The notes beneath the pieces are model-generated. The model was given only the letters and a program-made list of their open reading frames with translations. It made no database searches and was not told the DNA's origin. Of a stretch of DNA of 38,313 nucleotides, positions 1-8,744 are shown in pieces (positions within the stretch are counted from its first letter, which is position 1; every line of letters starts with the position of its first letter). This DNA comes from Nevskia sp. (GTDB taxonomy: Bacteria > Pseudomonadota > Gammaproteobacteria > Nevskiales > Nevskiaceae). The translations under genes and the position numbers were made by a program. The stretch spans positions 1-38,313 of the forward strand of contig JAQGNU010000223.1 of assembly GCA_028291645.1 (NCBI GenBank), in the 5' to 3' direction.

Positions 1-1582
1 AGTCCTTGCGCAGCTCCGGCGCACCGGTGCCGGAATCGCCGATGACGAGGTCGCGCGACAGCCAGGTCGTCGCCGCCAGCGGCACCAGCGCGACACCGAA
101 CACGTTCAGCGCGAACCGCGGTTCGGCACACTTGGCGACGACGTTCCACACCAGACGCTTGCGGCGGGATTCCTCGCGCGTCGAGTACGCGCGGCTGCGG
201 TCCTCGAGGCGGATCAGCGTCAACCAGATCGGCAGGATCATCTTGTTGGTGATGATCATCAACAGCACGCCGAGACAGGCGGTGATGCCGAGCTCGTGCA
301 CGATCGGGATGTCGATCAGCATGATCACGGCGAAGCCGAGCGCATTGGTCAGCAAGGCGACCGCACCGGGCACGAACAGTTTGCGAAAAGCGCTGCGCGA
401 AGCCTCCACCGAGCTTGCGCCCGCGATCACTTCCTGACGCCAGGCATTGGTCATCTGCACCGCATGCGACACGCCGATCGAGAAAATCAGGAACGGCACC
501 AGGATCGACATCGGATCGATGCCGAAACCGATCAGCGGCAGCAGACCGATCAGCCACACCACCGGCAGCAAGGCCACCACCAGCGCCATCAGCGTCAGGC
601 GGATCGAACGCGAATAGGCGAACAGCAGCGCGAAGGTGATGACGAATGCGAACAGGAAGAAGCTGAACACGCCGAGCAGGCCATGGATCACGTCCGACAG
701 CAGCTGCGCGAAACCGATGATGTTGACTTCGATGTTGGCGTCGTAGTCCGGATTGGGCACTGCCTCGACCTGCACCTTGCTGCCGCTGATCGCAACGGCG
801 TCGCCACCATCCAGCGGCATCGCGTAGAAATCCTCAAAGCGGCGCAGCCAGCCGTCGTCGCTGTAGCGTTCGGCGATGATGTCGCCAGCCTTGAACGGCG
901 GCTGGTCCACGGTCAGCTTGTAGGTGTACTTGGTGCGGCTCTCAAAACGGCCGCGGACGTCGCCGAGCCGACCGAGCACGCGGCGGTAGAACAGGCCGGC
1001 CTTCGCTGGATTGCTGTTGTCCGCCTCCTGCAGGTCGGCGCGAATCAGCGCGCCCTTGAAGTCGTTGGCGACGAGCAGGCCGACCTGGCCCGACAGCCCG
1101 ACGTTGTGCTTGACGCGCTGTAGTTCCTCCGGCGTGCCGGAAAAACGTGCCGGCACCACCGGTTCGCCGTTGAAGCCTTCCTCGGTGATCTCGATGTAAT
1201 AGACGTTCGGCGTGAAGATCGACGACACCTTGGTGCGGTCGATGCCCGGCATCTGGAACACGTCGTCGGTGGCCTTCTGCATCGCCTCCATGAATTCGGT
1301 GTTGTAGATGTCGCCCTGACCTTTCCAGCGCAGGTTCACCAGCAGCGTATTGGCGCCGGAGAAATCCTTGGTGTACTGCATCATCGTCTGCATGTACGGA
1401 TGCTGGATCGGGATCAGCTTGAGGAAGCCCGGATCGAGCTGTACATGGGTGGCGCTGTAGCCGAACAGCAGCGTCGCCGCAATGAAGATCACACGCAGAA
1501 TTTTGCGCTGGCCAATCAGAATATCGGAGAAGCCGTCGACCATGCGGCCGAGGCCGCGACGCGGCTTGATTGACGGGTTCAA
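1..1582 (-). CDS. RND/MMPL-family transporter, C-terminal part cut by window edge
   Basis: About 527 residues are visible, reading leftward off the window. The start chosen is TTG at 1582, which overlaps the stop of the upstream gene as TTGA; an ATG at 1543 is the alternative. A transmembrane helix near the N-terminus (VIFIAATLLFGYSA) is followed by a large periplasmic domain. Then comes a block of membrane helices including FSFFLFAFVITFALLFAYS and the MMPL-like stretch PFLIFSIGVSHAVQMTNAWR. The second half begins with a helix and GDSGTGAPELR, a signature of the COG1033 exporter-type RND proteins. It is the last visible gene of the second steroid operon, directly after a Ycf48-like protein, and this pairing suggests movement of a hydrophobic substrate such as a steroid. 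Family assignment is firm; substrate is inference. Confidence 0.85.
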   Translation of the reverse strand, partial: MNPSIKPRRGLGRMVDGFSDILIGQRKILRVIFIAATLLFGYSATHVQLDPGFLKLIPIQHPYMQTMMQYTKDFSGANTLLVNLRWKGQGDIYNTEFMEAMQKATDDVFQMPGIDRTKVSSIFTPNVYYIEITEEGFNGEPVVPARFSGTPEELQRVKHNVGLSGQVGLLVANDFKGALIRADLQEADNSNPAKAGLFYRRVLGRLGDVRGRFESRTKYTYKLTVDQPPFKAGDIIAERYSDDGWLRRFEDFYAMPLDGGDAVAISGSKVQVEAVPNPDYDANIEVNIIGFAQLLSDVIHGLLGVFSFFLFAFVITFALLFAYSRSIRLTLMALVVALLPVVWLIGLLPLIGFGIDPMSILVPFLIFSIGVSHAVQMTNAWRQEVIAGASSVEASRSAFRKLFVPGAVALLTNALGFAVIMLIDIPIVHELGITACLGVLLMIITNKMILPIWLTLIRLEDRSRAYSTREESRRKRLVWNVVAKCAEPRFALNVFGVALVPLAATTWLSRDLVIGDSGTGAPELRKD

Positions 1583-2745
1583 GGGTTTGCCTCGCTGCGC
1601 GCGGCGGTCTCGCCGAGCGCCAGTTTCTGGATGCCGACACCGTTCTCACCGGCAGTCAGCAGCGCGCTGCCGGACAAGGGCAGCACCGCTGCGAGTCCGC
1701 CGCGCGTGCCGACGCCGGCCTGATCGGCCAGCACAGCGAGGCTGAAGTGCGCGCCGCCGTCTTTCGACTTCAGCACGGTGTTGCCGTCACCGACCAGATA
1801 GATCGCGCCATCGGTGGTGACGGTGCCACCGAACAGCGACATCTGCCCCGGCGTGACGCCGGCCTGCCAGGTTTTGCCGTTGTCGTGGCTGATGAACACG
1901 TGGGCACGCATGCCGTACACCAGCACTGTCTGCGACGGCAGCATCAGCGCACCGAAGAACGAGCCGTTGTAGACCGCCGGCAGCAGCTTCCAGTGGGCGC
2001 CGCCGTCGCCGGATTTCATCATCAGACCTTTTTCGCCCACCAGCAGCAGCGAACCATCGCCGAGCTGCACCATGCCGTTGAAATGACGGCCGGCACCGCC
2101 GTCGTCGGTTGCATCGGCACCGTAAGGATCGGCAGGCGCAACGGCCGTTTTCGGCGCCGCTACTGCAGGCGTAGCGGTATCGATCGTCTGCGGCTGCCAG
2201 CTCTTGCCGAGATCGCCCGACACCAGCATCTGGCCGAAGCCGCCGAACGCGAACAGCTTGCCGTGGAAAGGACCGGCGATACCGAGCAGCGGCTCCGACT
2301 GCTCGGCATTGAAATTCACTTCTTTCCAACTCTGCCCGCCGTCTTCGCTGCGCACGATCCAGCTGTCGTGACCGACTGCCAGTGCCAGCTTGTCATCGAC
2401 GAACAGCACTTGCGTGAAGGTCGAGCCGCGCTGCGGTTCGACCTTGGCGATAGTCCACGGCCCGCTCGGACTGTCGGCGATCAGGATCGTGCCCAGCTCG
2501 CCGGCCGCCAGCAACCGGGTACCACTGCGCGCGATGCCGTCGATCAACAACCGGTCCGGCGCGATCCGGGTCGGCGGGAACGGCGGCGTAGGCCTTGGCG
2601 AAAAAGCGAACAGTGCGGCGCCCATGACCAGCACCACCATCAGCACCGCCGGCCAGTTGCCGAGTACCGAAGTGCGATCGAGTGCAAGCGCGCTGCCGTA
2701 TGTCGCGGCGGGTTTCGATAATAGTGGTGTCGCCGTCTTGTTCAT
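1579..2745 (-). CDS. Ycf48/Hcf136-like BNR-repeat beta-propeller protein, membrane-anchored
   Basis: 388 residues. The ATG at 2745 is preferred over an in-frame ATG at 2811 because GGAGGAGAGG lies just ahead of it and the longer start would overlap the upstream thiolase. One N-terminal transmembrane segment (NWPAVLMVVLVMGAALFAF) should anchor it with the rest in the periplasm. At least five Asp-box/BNR repeats are visible: SEDGGQSWKEV, SGDLGKSWQP, SGDGGAHWKLL, SHDNGKTWQAG and SKDGGAHFSLA, as in the Ycf48 propeller fold. The family is best known for photosystem II assembly, which cannot apply in this context. Its stop overlaps the start of the RND transporter, so it is probably an accessory protein of that transporter; this role is inferred from coupling only. 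Confidence 0.8.
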   Translation of the reverse strand: MNKTATPLLSKPAATYGSALALDRTSVLGNWPAVLMVVLVMGAALFAFSPRPTPPFPPTRIAPDRLLIDGIARSGTRLLAAGELGTILIADSPSGPWTIAKVEPQRGSTFTQVLFVDDKLALAVGHDSWIVRSEDGGQSWKEVNFNAEQSEPLLGIAGPFHGKLFAFGGFGQMLVSGDLGKSWQPQTIDTATPAVAAPKTAVAPADPYGADATDDGGAGRHFNGMVQLGDGSLLLVGEKGLMMKSGDGGAHWKLLPAVYNGSFFGALMLPSQTVLVYGMRAHVFISHDNGKTWQAGVTPGQMSLFGGTVTTDGAIYLVGDGNTVLKSKDGGAHFSLAVLADQAGVGTRGGLAAVLPLSGSALLTAGENGVGIQKLALGETAARSEANP

Positions 2746-2807
2746 GCCGCCCTCTCCTCCATCCAGCGTCCGATGCGTGTCGGACTGCTTCGATTTATTC
2801 GACGTAC

Positions 2808-4028
2808 TCAATGGTGGTTCGTCGGAATTTCAAACAATGCGGCTGCACCCATGCCGCCACCGATGCACATCGTCACCACCACGTAACGCACGCCGCGGCG
2901 TGCGCCTTCGATCAGTGCGTGCGCGGTCATGCGCGCACCCGACATGCCGTACGGATGGCCGATCGCGATGGCGCCGCCATCGACGTTGAGCCGCTCCGGC
3001 GCGATGCCGAGTGTGTCACGGCAGTAGATCACCTGGCAGGCAAAAGCTTCGTTCAACTCCCACAGGCCGATATCGTCGACCTTGAGATCATGCTGCTGCA
3101 ACAGCTTCGGCACCGCCAGCGCCGGGCCAATGCCCATTTCCTCCGGCTTGCAGCCGGCCACCGCGTAGCCGCGATAGATGCCGAGCACCGGCGCGCCGCG
3201 GGCTTGCGCTTCGGCGCGGCTCATCAGCAAGGTCACCGCCGCGCCGTCCGAAAACTGCGAAGCATTGCCGGCGGTGATGTGGCGGCCCTGCGCAATCCAC
3301 TTGCCGTTTTTCCACACCGGCTTCAGCGCGGCGAGACTTTCCAGCGTGGTGTCGGCGCGATTGCCTTCGTCCTTGCTCAGCGTAACCTGCTGCTTCTCGG
3401 TCGGCTTGCCTTCCTTGTCGAACAGCTGCTTGGTAGTCGCCAGCGGCACGATCTCGGCGTCGAAGCGTCCGGCCGCCTGCGCAGCCGCAGTGCGCTGCTG
3501 GCTCTGCAGCGAATACTCGTCCTGCGCCTCACGTGAAATGCCGTAGCGCTCGGCGACCAGCTCGGCGGTTTCGAGCATCAGAATGTACGCGCTCGGCTGC
3601 GCCGCGAGCGCCGCTTCCGACACTGCGCGATAAGTATTCTTGTGCGCGTTCTGCACCAGCGAAATCGACTCGACCCCGCCGGCGATGACAATGCTCTGCT
3701 CGCCGACCATGATGTTCTTCGCCGCGATCGCAATGGTCTGCAGGCCGGACGAGCATTGGCGATCCAGCGTCATGCCGGGCACGCTATCCGGCAGTCCGCC
3801 GGTATAGACGCACAGCCGGCCGAGGTTATAGGCCTGCGTGCCCTGCTGCGACGCGCTACCGATCAGCACATCGTCGACTTCGTGCGGCGCCACGCCGGCG
3901 CGCGCGACCACGGCACGGATGACGTGACCGCCGAGTACCGGCGCTTCGGTGTCGTTGAACGCACCGCGAAACGCTTTGCCGATCGGCGTGCGGGCGACAG
4001 CGACGATAACAGCCTCTTGAAGACTCAT
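2808..4028 (-). CDS. Thiolase (acetyl-CoA acetyltransferase family)
   Basis: 406 residues, the usual size for degradative thiolases. The acyl-accepting cysteine is C92 in [27 protein letters not shown] (H358) and TMCIGGGMG (C388) complete the active site. It cleaves a 3-ketoacyl-CoA with free CoA to release acetyl- or propionyl-CoA. It follows the MaoC hydratase by 9 bp in the second steroid operon, so it probably performs one thiolytic step in breakdown of the opened C/D rings or of the resulting acyl-CoA. It is clearly less like mycobacterial FadA6 than the thiolase at 8745-9893, so the two are not redundant by sequence. The exact substrate cannot be told from sequence. Confidence 0.9.
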   Translation of the reverse strand: MSLQEAVIVAVARTPIGKAFRGAFNDTEAPVLGGHVIRAVVARAGVAPHEVDDVLIGSASQQGTQAYNLGRLCVYTGGLPDSVPGMTLDRQCSSGLQTIAIAAKNIMVGEQSIVIAGGVESISLVQNAHKNTYRAVSEAALAAQPSAYILMLETAELVAERYGISREAQDEYSLQSQQRTAAAQAAGRFDAEIVPLATTKQLFDKEGKPTEKQQVTLSKDEGNRADTTLESLAALKPVWKNGKWIAQGRHITAGNASQFSDGAAVTLLMSRAEAQARGAPVLGIYRGYAVAGCKPEEMGIGPALAVPKLLQQHDLKVDDIGLWELNEAFACQVIYCRDTLGIAPERLNVDGGAIAIGHPYGMSGARMTAHALIEGARRGVRYVVVTMCIGGGMGAAALFEIPTNHH

Positions 4029-4037
4029 GGGTTCGGG

Positions 4038-4493
4038 TCAGAAGTAGTAACGCGAAATGGTGTCGGCGACGCAGGCCGGGCGCGTCTCGCCGTCGATCTC
4101 GACGGTGACGCGGATGACGGCCTGCAGGCCGTCGTCCTTGGTCGTCTCAGCGGCGATCAGTTCGCCGCGTCCGCGCACGCGCGCGCCGACTTTGACCGCG
4201 TTCGGAAAGCGCACCTTGTCGCAGCCGTAGTTGACGCCCATCTTCATCTTGATGTCGACGATCTGCGGCAGAAAATGCGCGCACAGCGACAGCGTCAGAT
4301 AGCCGTGCGCGATGCAGGCACCGAACAGACCATCCTTCGCGCGCACCGGATCGACATGTATCCACTGATGGTCGTCGGTGGCGTCGGCGAAGGTATTGAC
4401 GCGCTGCTGCGTAATCGTCAGCCACTCGCTCGTACCGAGCGGCTGGCCGACGGCTTGCAGAATCGCATCGGCGGATTTGAATACGGTCGGCAT
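4038..4493 (-). CDS. MaoC-like (R)-specific enoyl-CoA hydratase
   Basis: 151 residues, a single hot-dog domain. The hydratase-2 region reads FADATDDHQWIHVD, with catalytic D41 and H46; the usual glycine before the aspartate is D40. This NodN/MaoC subgroup commonly carries DHQWIHVD. The start is ATG at 4493; longer in-frame reading upstream runs into IpdF and is not coding. It lies 14 bp after ipdF and 9 bp before the thiolase, so it probably hydrates an enoyl-CoA in the same beta-oxidation sequence. Activity as a hydratase is well supported; the steroid-derived substrate is inferred. Confidence 0.88.
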   Translation of the reverse strand: MPTVFKSADAILQAVGQPLGTSEWLTITQQRVNTFADATDDHQWIHVDPVRAKDGLFGACIAHGYLTLSLCAHFLPQIVDIKMKMGVNYGCDKVRFPNAVKVGARVRGRGELIAAETTKDDGLQAVIRVTVEIDGETRPACVADTISRYYF

Positions 4494-4507
4494 GGCGTTC
4501 TGAATTC

Positions 4508-5293
4508 CTAGGCGTGCTGGCTCGACGCGGAGATCACTTCGCCGACCAGATAGGAGGCGTACTCCGAAGCCAGGAACACGATGATGTTGGCGATCTCGAA
4601 CGCTTCTGCGGCACGGCCGAACGCTTCGCGACTGACCAGTTGCTGCAGCAAGGCTTCCGGCGCGGTCTTGCGCAGGTGATCGTGAAACACGATCGACGGC
4701 GACACCGCATTGACGCGGATACCGAACTCGGCGGCCTCGAGACCGGCGCAGCGCGTCAACGCCATCACGCCGGCTTTTGCCGCGGCGTAATGCGCCTGCT
4801 CTTTCTGCGCGCGCCAGCCGAGCACCGAGGCATTGTTGACGATTGCGCCGCGGCCGCGCGGTTGCATCTTCTTCAGCATCGCGCGCGTCATCCGGAACGT
4901 GCCGTTGAGCGTCACGTCGATCACACGCAGCCACTCGTCGTCGCTCATCTCGACGATACGCTTGCTGCCGCCGAGACCGGCGTTGTTGACCAGGATGTCG
5001 ATGCCGCCAGTCTTGCTTTCCGCGAAATCGACCAGCGCCTGCACTTCGGTTTCGACGGTGACGTTGGCGATCTGGCTGAAGATTTCGCGATCGGCGAAAT
5101 CGGCACGCAAAGTGTTCGCTGCTTCCTCCAGGCGCCGCGGATGAATGTCCGCAATCACCAGCGCACGCGCGCCCTCTTCCAGCACGCGGCGGGCGGTGGC
5201 GAAGCCGATGCCACCGCCCGCGGCGGCGGTGATCAGCACGGACTTTCCGGCCAGCAGCTGGTGCGCGGGAACGTAGGCAGGCAGCAGGCTCAT
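4508..5293 (-). CDS. ipdF: IpdF-like short-chain dehydrogenase for steroid ring C/D catabolism
   Basis: 261 residues. It has an SDR Rossmann fold with glycine loop TAAAGGGIG (22-30), NNAG at 103-106, and catalytic S156, Y169 and K173 in NNASVLGWRAQ...HYAAAK. The stretch from ASVLGWRAQ to the C-terminal GEVISASSQH and the N-terminal SLLPxxVPxHxLLxGK resemble, from memory, mycobacterial IpdF (Rv3559c). IpdF oxidises the 5-hydroxyl of the hydroxy-methyl-indanone propionyl-CoA intermediate (5-OH-HIP-CoA). In mycobacteria ipdF also lies beside an acyl-CoA dehydrogenase gene (fadE30), as here. The ATG at 5293 overlaps the stop of that dehydrogenase as ATGA. An alignment with Rv3559c would settle orthology. 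Confidence 0.85.
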   Translation of the reverse strand: MSLLPAYVPAHQLLAGKSVLITAAAGGGIGFATARRVLEEGARALVIADIHPRRLEEAANTLRADFADREIFSQIANVTVETEVQALVDFAESKTGGIDILVNNAGLGGSKRIVEMSDDEWLRVIDVTLNGTFRMTRAMLKKMQPRGRGAIVNNASVLGWRAQKEQAHYAAAKAGVMALTRCAGLEAAEFGIRVNAVSPSIVFHDHLRKTAPEALLQQLVSREAFGRAAEAFEIANIIVFLASEYASYLVGEVISASSQHA

Positions 5294-6516
5294 GGCTTGT
5301 TGTTCGTCGTCATTGGAGAATCGCCGCGCGGTTCACGCGGCATGCCCAAGCCGCGCTCGGCGATCAGGTTGAGCTGGATCTCGTTGGTGCCGGCGTAAAT
5401 GGTGTCGGCGCGCGAGAAGAAAAACAGTTGCTGCAGCGCGCGGATATCCGGCTCGTCGGACCGCACATCGCCTTCGGCACCGAGCACGTCCATCGCCAGC
5501 TTGCCGAGATCGCGATGCCAGTTCGACCAGTAATACTTGTAGATCAGCGCTTCGCGGCCGAGACTGGTCGCGTCGCCTGCGAGCATGCGCAGCGCGTTGT
5601 AGCGCATCACGCGCAAGCCGATCCAGGCGTGTGCGATGCGTTGACGAATCTGCGCGTCGCGCTCACGGCCATTCTGCTTGGCGACGCGCACGATGCGTTC
5701 GAGCTCGTGGCTGAAATGCATCTGCTGGCCGAGCGTCGACACGCCGCGCTCGGCTTCGAGCAGGCCCATCGCCACCTTCCAGCCCTCACCGGGTGCGCCG
5801 ACCATGTGTTCGTTGTCGGCGAGCGCGCCATCGAAAAACACTTCGTTGAATTCCGCACCACCGCCGAGCTGGCGGATCGGCCAGATGCTGATGCCCGGCT
5901 GCCGCAGCGGCAGCAGCAGAAAGCTCAAACCCTTGTTGCCTTTCGAGCCCGGCTCGCTGCGCGCCAGCACGAAAATCCAGTCGGACTCCTGCGCCAGCGA
6001 AGTCCAGATCTTCTGACCCTGCACCTGCCAGCGGCCATCGGGTTGTTGCGTACAACGCGTCTGCACGTTGGCCAGATCGGAGCCGGCATTCGGCTCCGAA
6101 TAACCCTGCGCCCAGAACTCAGCCCCGGCGACGATCTCGGGCAGAAAGCGCTTTTGCTGTGCGGCGCTGCCGAAGCGGATCAATGCCGGACCGATCAGTC
6201 CTTCGCCGATATGTCCCATGCGTCCAGGACCGCCGGCACGCGCGTATTCCTCGTGGAAGATCACCTGCTGAGTGATCGACAGCCCGCGACCGCCATGCTC
6301 GCGCGGCCAGCCGACACAGGTCCAGCCGCCGGCCGCGAGTTCGCGCTCCCATTCCTTGCGCAATTCCGGAAACGCTTCTTCGTCGCCGGGACCGCCGCGA
6401 TGCCGCAGTTCGGCGAAGCGTCCGCTCAGATGCGCACGCATCCAGTCCGCGATTTCGGCGCGGAAGCGATCCTCGGCCGACCGTTGCGGTACGTCCATGA
6501 TCGCGGCGTCGTTCAT
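5290..6516 (-). CDS. Acyl-CoA dehydrogenase, long subunit of a probable heteromeric pair
   Basis: 408 residues from the ATG at 6516, chosen because it overlaps the preceding stop as ATGA; a second ATG lies at 6498. Typical ACAD features are WAQGYSEPNAGSDLA (135-149), GQKIWTS (167-173) and a C-terminal TIYAGTNEIQ. In MCAD-type enzymes that last motif is YEGT and carries the catalytic glutamate; here it is alanine. A glutamate in the helix-G region, E256 in LLEAERGVS, aligns with the base of isovaleryl-CoA dehydrogenase and is the likely substitute. Paired with the shorter ACAD upstream, it probably forms an alpha2beta2 FAD enzyme like ChsE1-ChsE2 or IpdE1-IpdE2. FadE30-like function is possible since it adjoins ipdF. 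Confidence 0.88.
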   Translation of the reverse strand: MNDAAIMDVPQRSAEDRFRAEIADWMRAHLSGRFAELRHRGGPGDEEAFPELRKEWERELAAGGWTCVGWPREHGGRGLSITQQVIFHEEYARAGGPGRMGHIGEGLIGPALIRFGSAAQQKRFLPEIVAGAEFWAQGYSEPNAGSDLANVQTRCTQQPDGRWQVQGQKIWTSLAQESDWIFVLARSEPGSKGNKGLSFLLLPLRQPGISIWPIRQLGGGAEFNEVFFDGALADNEHMVGAPGEGWKVAMGLLEAERGVSTLGQQMHFSHELERIVRVAKQNGRERDAQIRQRIAHAWIGLRVMRYNALRMLAGDATSLGREALIYKYYWSNWHRDLGKLAMDVLGAEGDVRSDEPDIRALQQLFFFSRADTIYAGTNEIQLNLIAERGLGMPREPRGDSPMTTNNKP

Positions 6517-7670
6517 GCAAACACTGCAGCGGCGATACGTTCGCGCAGCGCGTCCGCAGTACCGAACCAGTGACTGCTGGCCTGCGCGCGCTTGAAGTAC
6601 AGCTGCGGATCGTATTCCCAGGTAAAGCCGACGCCGCCGTGCAGCTGAATCGCTTCCTGCGCGCAGTAGAAATAGGTATCGGCGGCGAGTGCAGACGCCA
6701 TCGCGCATTCCAGCGCCAGCGCTTCCGGCGGTTCGCCGTGCACGCTGTCGGCGGCATAGGCAGCCGCGCCATAAACCGCCGAACGCAAGGCTTCGATACG
6801 CACCATCATTTCCGCGCAGCGATGCTTGACCGCCTGGAACGATGCGAGCGTGCGACCGAACTGCTTGCGCGTCGCGGTATGGGCGACCGTTAGATCGAGA
6901 CAGGCCTGCGCACCGCCGAGCTGTTCGGCAGCGAGATACAGGCGCGCCAGCGCCGCACTGCGCATCGCACCGTCGATGCCGCGATGCGCATGATCGACGC
7001 GCTGCTGCGGCATCAGCGTCACGCCGTTCAGCTCAACACGAAAGAAGCGCCGCGTCGCGTCCCAGGTTTCCAGCGCGTCGATGTTCAGACCCGAGGCATT
7101 GCGCGGTACTGCAAACATGCCGGTCGCCCAATGCTGCCCACTGCGTTCATCGAGCCGCGCCGGCAGCAGCAGCCAGTCGGCGGTGCCCGCATCCGGCACG
7201 CGTGCACAGATGCCGTCGAGCCGCCAGCCTGCACCTTCGCGCCGCGCGCGTAGCACTTGCTTGCCGTCGATCCAGTCATTGGCCGATTCGTTGACCGGCA
7301 TCGTCAGCCGCAGCTTGCCTTCGGCGATCTCTGGCAGGAAGCGCTGCCGGGAAGCATCGCAGCCGCCTTCGGCAAGCCAGTTGGCGGCGAGACAGACGGT
7401 GGAAAAAAACGGCGCGCACAGCAGATGACGACCCATCTGCTCGAGCAGCAGCGCCAGCGCCACCGGACCCAGGCCAAGACCGCCGTATTGTTCCGGCACC
7501 GCGGTCGCACACCAGCCGAGTTCGCCGGCGATGCGCTGCCAGACCGCTGCGTCGAAGCCGGTCGAACTTGCCATCGCGCTGCGCACCGCCGCCGAATCGG
7601 ATGTATCCGCGAGGAAGCTCTGCGCAGCTTCGCGGATCATCAGCTGATCGTCGGTGAGGGTTAAATCCAT
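6513..7670 (-). CDS. Acyl-CoA dehydrogenase, short-type subunit; first gene of second steroid operon
   Basis: 385 residues beginning MDLTLTDDQLMIREAAQSF, a normal ACAD start. The C-terminal half has HTATRKQFGRTLASFQAVKH and QLHGGVGFTWEYDPQLYFKR. It ends there, without the YEGT/IYAGT motif that carries the base in MCAD-type enzymes. Proteins of this form are usually the partner subunit of a heteromeric steroid acyl-CoA dehydrogenase, supplying FAD contacts while the neighbour supplies the base. It overlaps the next gene by ATGA. No Shine-Dalgarno sequence is visible, and the predicted -10 box (7679-7684) ends only eight bases before the ATG, so its mRNA may be leaderless. The substrate is inferred to be a C/D-ring acyl-CoA. 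Confidence 0.87.
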   Translation of the reverse strand: MDLTLTDDQLMIREAAQSFLADTSDSAAVRSAMASSTGFDAAVWQRIAGELGWCATAVPEQYGGLGLGPVALALLLEQMGRHLLCAPFFSTVCLAANWLAEGGCDASRQRFLPEIAEGKLRLTMPVNESANDWIDGKQVLRARREGAGWRLDGICARVPDAGTADWLLLPARLDERSGQHWATGMFAVPRNASGLNIDALETWDATRRFFRVELNGVTLMPQQRVDHAHRGIDGAMRSAALARLYLAAEQLGGAQACLDLTVAHTATRKQFGRTLASFQAVKHRCAEMMVRIEALRSAVYGAAAYAADSVHGEPPEALALECAMASALAADTYFYCAQEAIQLHGGVGFTWEYDPQLYFKRAQASSHWFGTADALRERIAAAVFA

Positions 7671-7678
7671 AGTCTTTG

Positions 7679-7722
7679 ATTATCCGGGCAGTGCAGCGCC
7701 GGCTCATCACCCGTTGGGATGA
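7679..7722 (-). promoter_or_regulatory. Promoter A with 16-bp palindromic operator (second steroid operon)
   Basis: On the minus strand the palindrome TCATCC-CAAC-GGGTGA occupies 7722-7707 and is followed, exactly 22 bp later, by GATAAT (7684-7679). The same arrangement occurs at 19352-19395. There is no convincing -35 hexamer. If GATAAT is -12 to -7, the palindrome is centred near -42.5, where class II activators bind. The rest of the 7671-7866 spacer holds only a GC-rich hairpin (7834-7854, 7-bp stem, no T-run). Confidence 0.7.
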
Positions 7723-7866
7723 CTCTGCTACGGTGTTTTGCCGGCCGCGAGCCGCCCGCCGGCCAGCCGCAAGCACTGTTCGGACGCGGGGTTTCGATGG
7801 CCGCGGCGCCGCCATCCAGGCGGCAGCGCGGATGCCGGCTCGGCCGCAGCCGGCGAGCGCCTGGAC

Positions 7867-8742
7867 TCAGGTGCCGTAAACCTTCTGTGGCGGCGGCGCT
7901 TCGACCACCAGCGCTTCGACCACTGCGCTCAGTTCAGCCGGTTGCCAGCGCGCTTTCTTGTCGCGGATCTTGCCGGTCTTCCAGCCGCTGGCGACCGACA
8001 GTTTGCCGCCGTCGACTTCGAACACGCGGCCGCTGACCTTGGCCGACTGCGCCGAGCACAGCCACACCACCAGCGGCGCGACATTGCCCGGATGGAAATG
8101 ATCGAACACCGCCGCGTCGTCCGGCTTCTTCATCAGATCGGTGAAGACTTTTTCGGTCATGCCGGTGCGCGCGGCCGGCGCCAGGGCATTGGCGGTGATG
8201 CCGTAGCGGCCGAGTTCGGCGGCCTGCACCAGGGTCAGCGAGGCGATGCCGCCTTTCGCTGCGGCGTAGTTGCTCTGCCCGATCGAGCCTTGCAGACCGG
8301 CGCCGGAACTGGTGTTGATGATGCGCGCATCGACTCTCTGGCCGGTCGCTTTGACCTGATCGCGCCAGCGCTGCACCAGCCTGCTGGCGATGCAGAAGTG
8401 TCCTTTCAGATGCACCTTCACCACCAGGTCCCAATCCTCTTCGGTGAGGCTGGCGAACATGCGGTCGCGCACGATGCCGGCGTTGTTGACCACACCGTGG
8501 ACGTCGCCGAAGTTCGACACCGCAGCGTCGACGATGCGTGCCGCGCCGTCCATGCTGGTGATGTCGTCGCTGTTGGCGACCGCCTGCTTGCCGATTTCTT
8601 TCGCCACCGCTGCCGCGGCTTCGGCGCGGATGTCGTTGACGACGACGTTGGCGCCTTCCTGCGCCAGCAGCAGCGCGTATTCGCGACCAAGGCCGCTGCC
8701 GGAACCGGTGACGATGATCGTTCGGTTATCGCAGATACCCAT
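7867..8742 (-). CDS. Short-chain dehydrogenase, probable 3-hydroxyacyl-CoA dehydrogenase
   Basis: 291 residues from the ATG at 8742; the longer in-frame reading upstream is antisense noise over the thiolase. It has the NAD-binding loop TGSGSGLG (12-19), NNAG (86-89) and catalytic S146, Y159 and K163 in NTSSGAGLQG...NYAAAK. The opening TGSGSGLGREYALLLAQEGA is of the kind seen in the dehydrogenase domain of MFE-2/17-beta-HSD4 enzymes and in steroid-cluster SDRs. The C-terminal extension after the usual SDR end (KTGKIRDKKARWQPAEL) is also seen in that group. It starts 2 bp after the FadA6-like stop and is the last gene of the first operon, so oxidation of a 3-hydroxyacyl-CoA before thiolysis is the likely task. 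Confidence 0.82.
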   Translation of the reverse strand: MGICDNRTIIVTGSGSGLGREYALLLAQEGANVVVNDIRAEAAAAVAKEIGKQAVANSDDITSMDGAARIVDAAVSNFGDVHGVVNNAGIVRDRMFASLTEEDWDLVVKVHLKGHFCIASRLVQRWRDQVKATGQRVDARIINTSSGAGLQGSIGQSNYAAAKGGIASLTLVQAAELGRYGITANALAPAARTGMTEKVFTDLMKKPDDAAVFDHFHPGNVAPLVVWLCSAQSAKVSGRVFEVDGGKLSVASGWKTGKIRDKKARWQPAELSAVVEALVVEAPPPQKVYGT

Positions 8743-8744
8743 GC

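Noticed and set aside
2746-2811. N-terminal extension of the Ycf48-like protein from an ATG at 2811
   Set aside because: The ATG at 2745 has a strong ribosome site (GGAGGAGAGG) and gives a normal short N-terminus before the membrane helix.
7834-7854. Hairpin GCCGGCT...AGCCGGC as a terminator after the SDR
   Set aside because: The stem is perfect but no T-run follows on the minus strand, and it is very GC-rich; kept only as a note in the promoter A entry.
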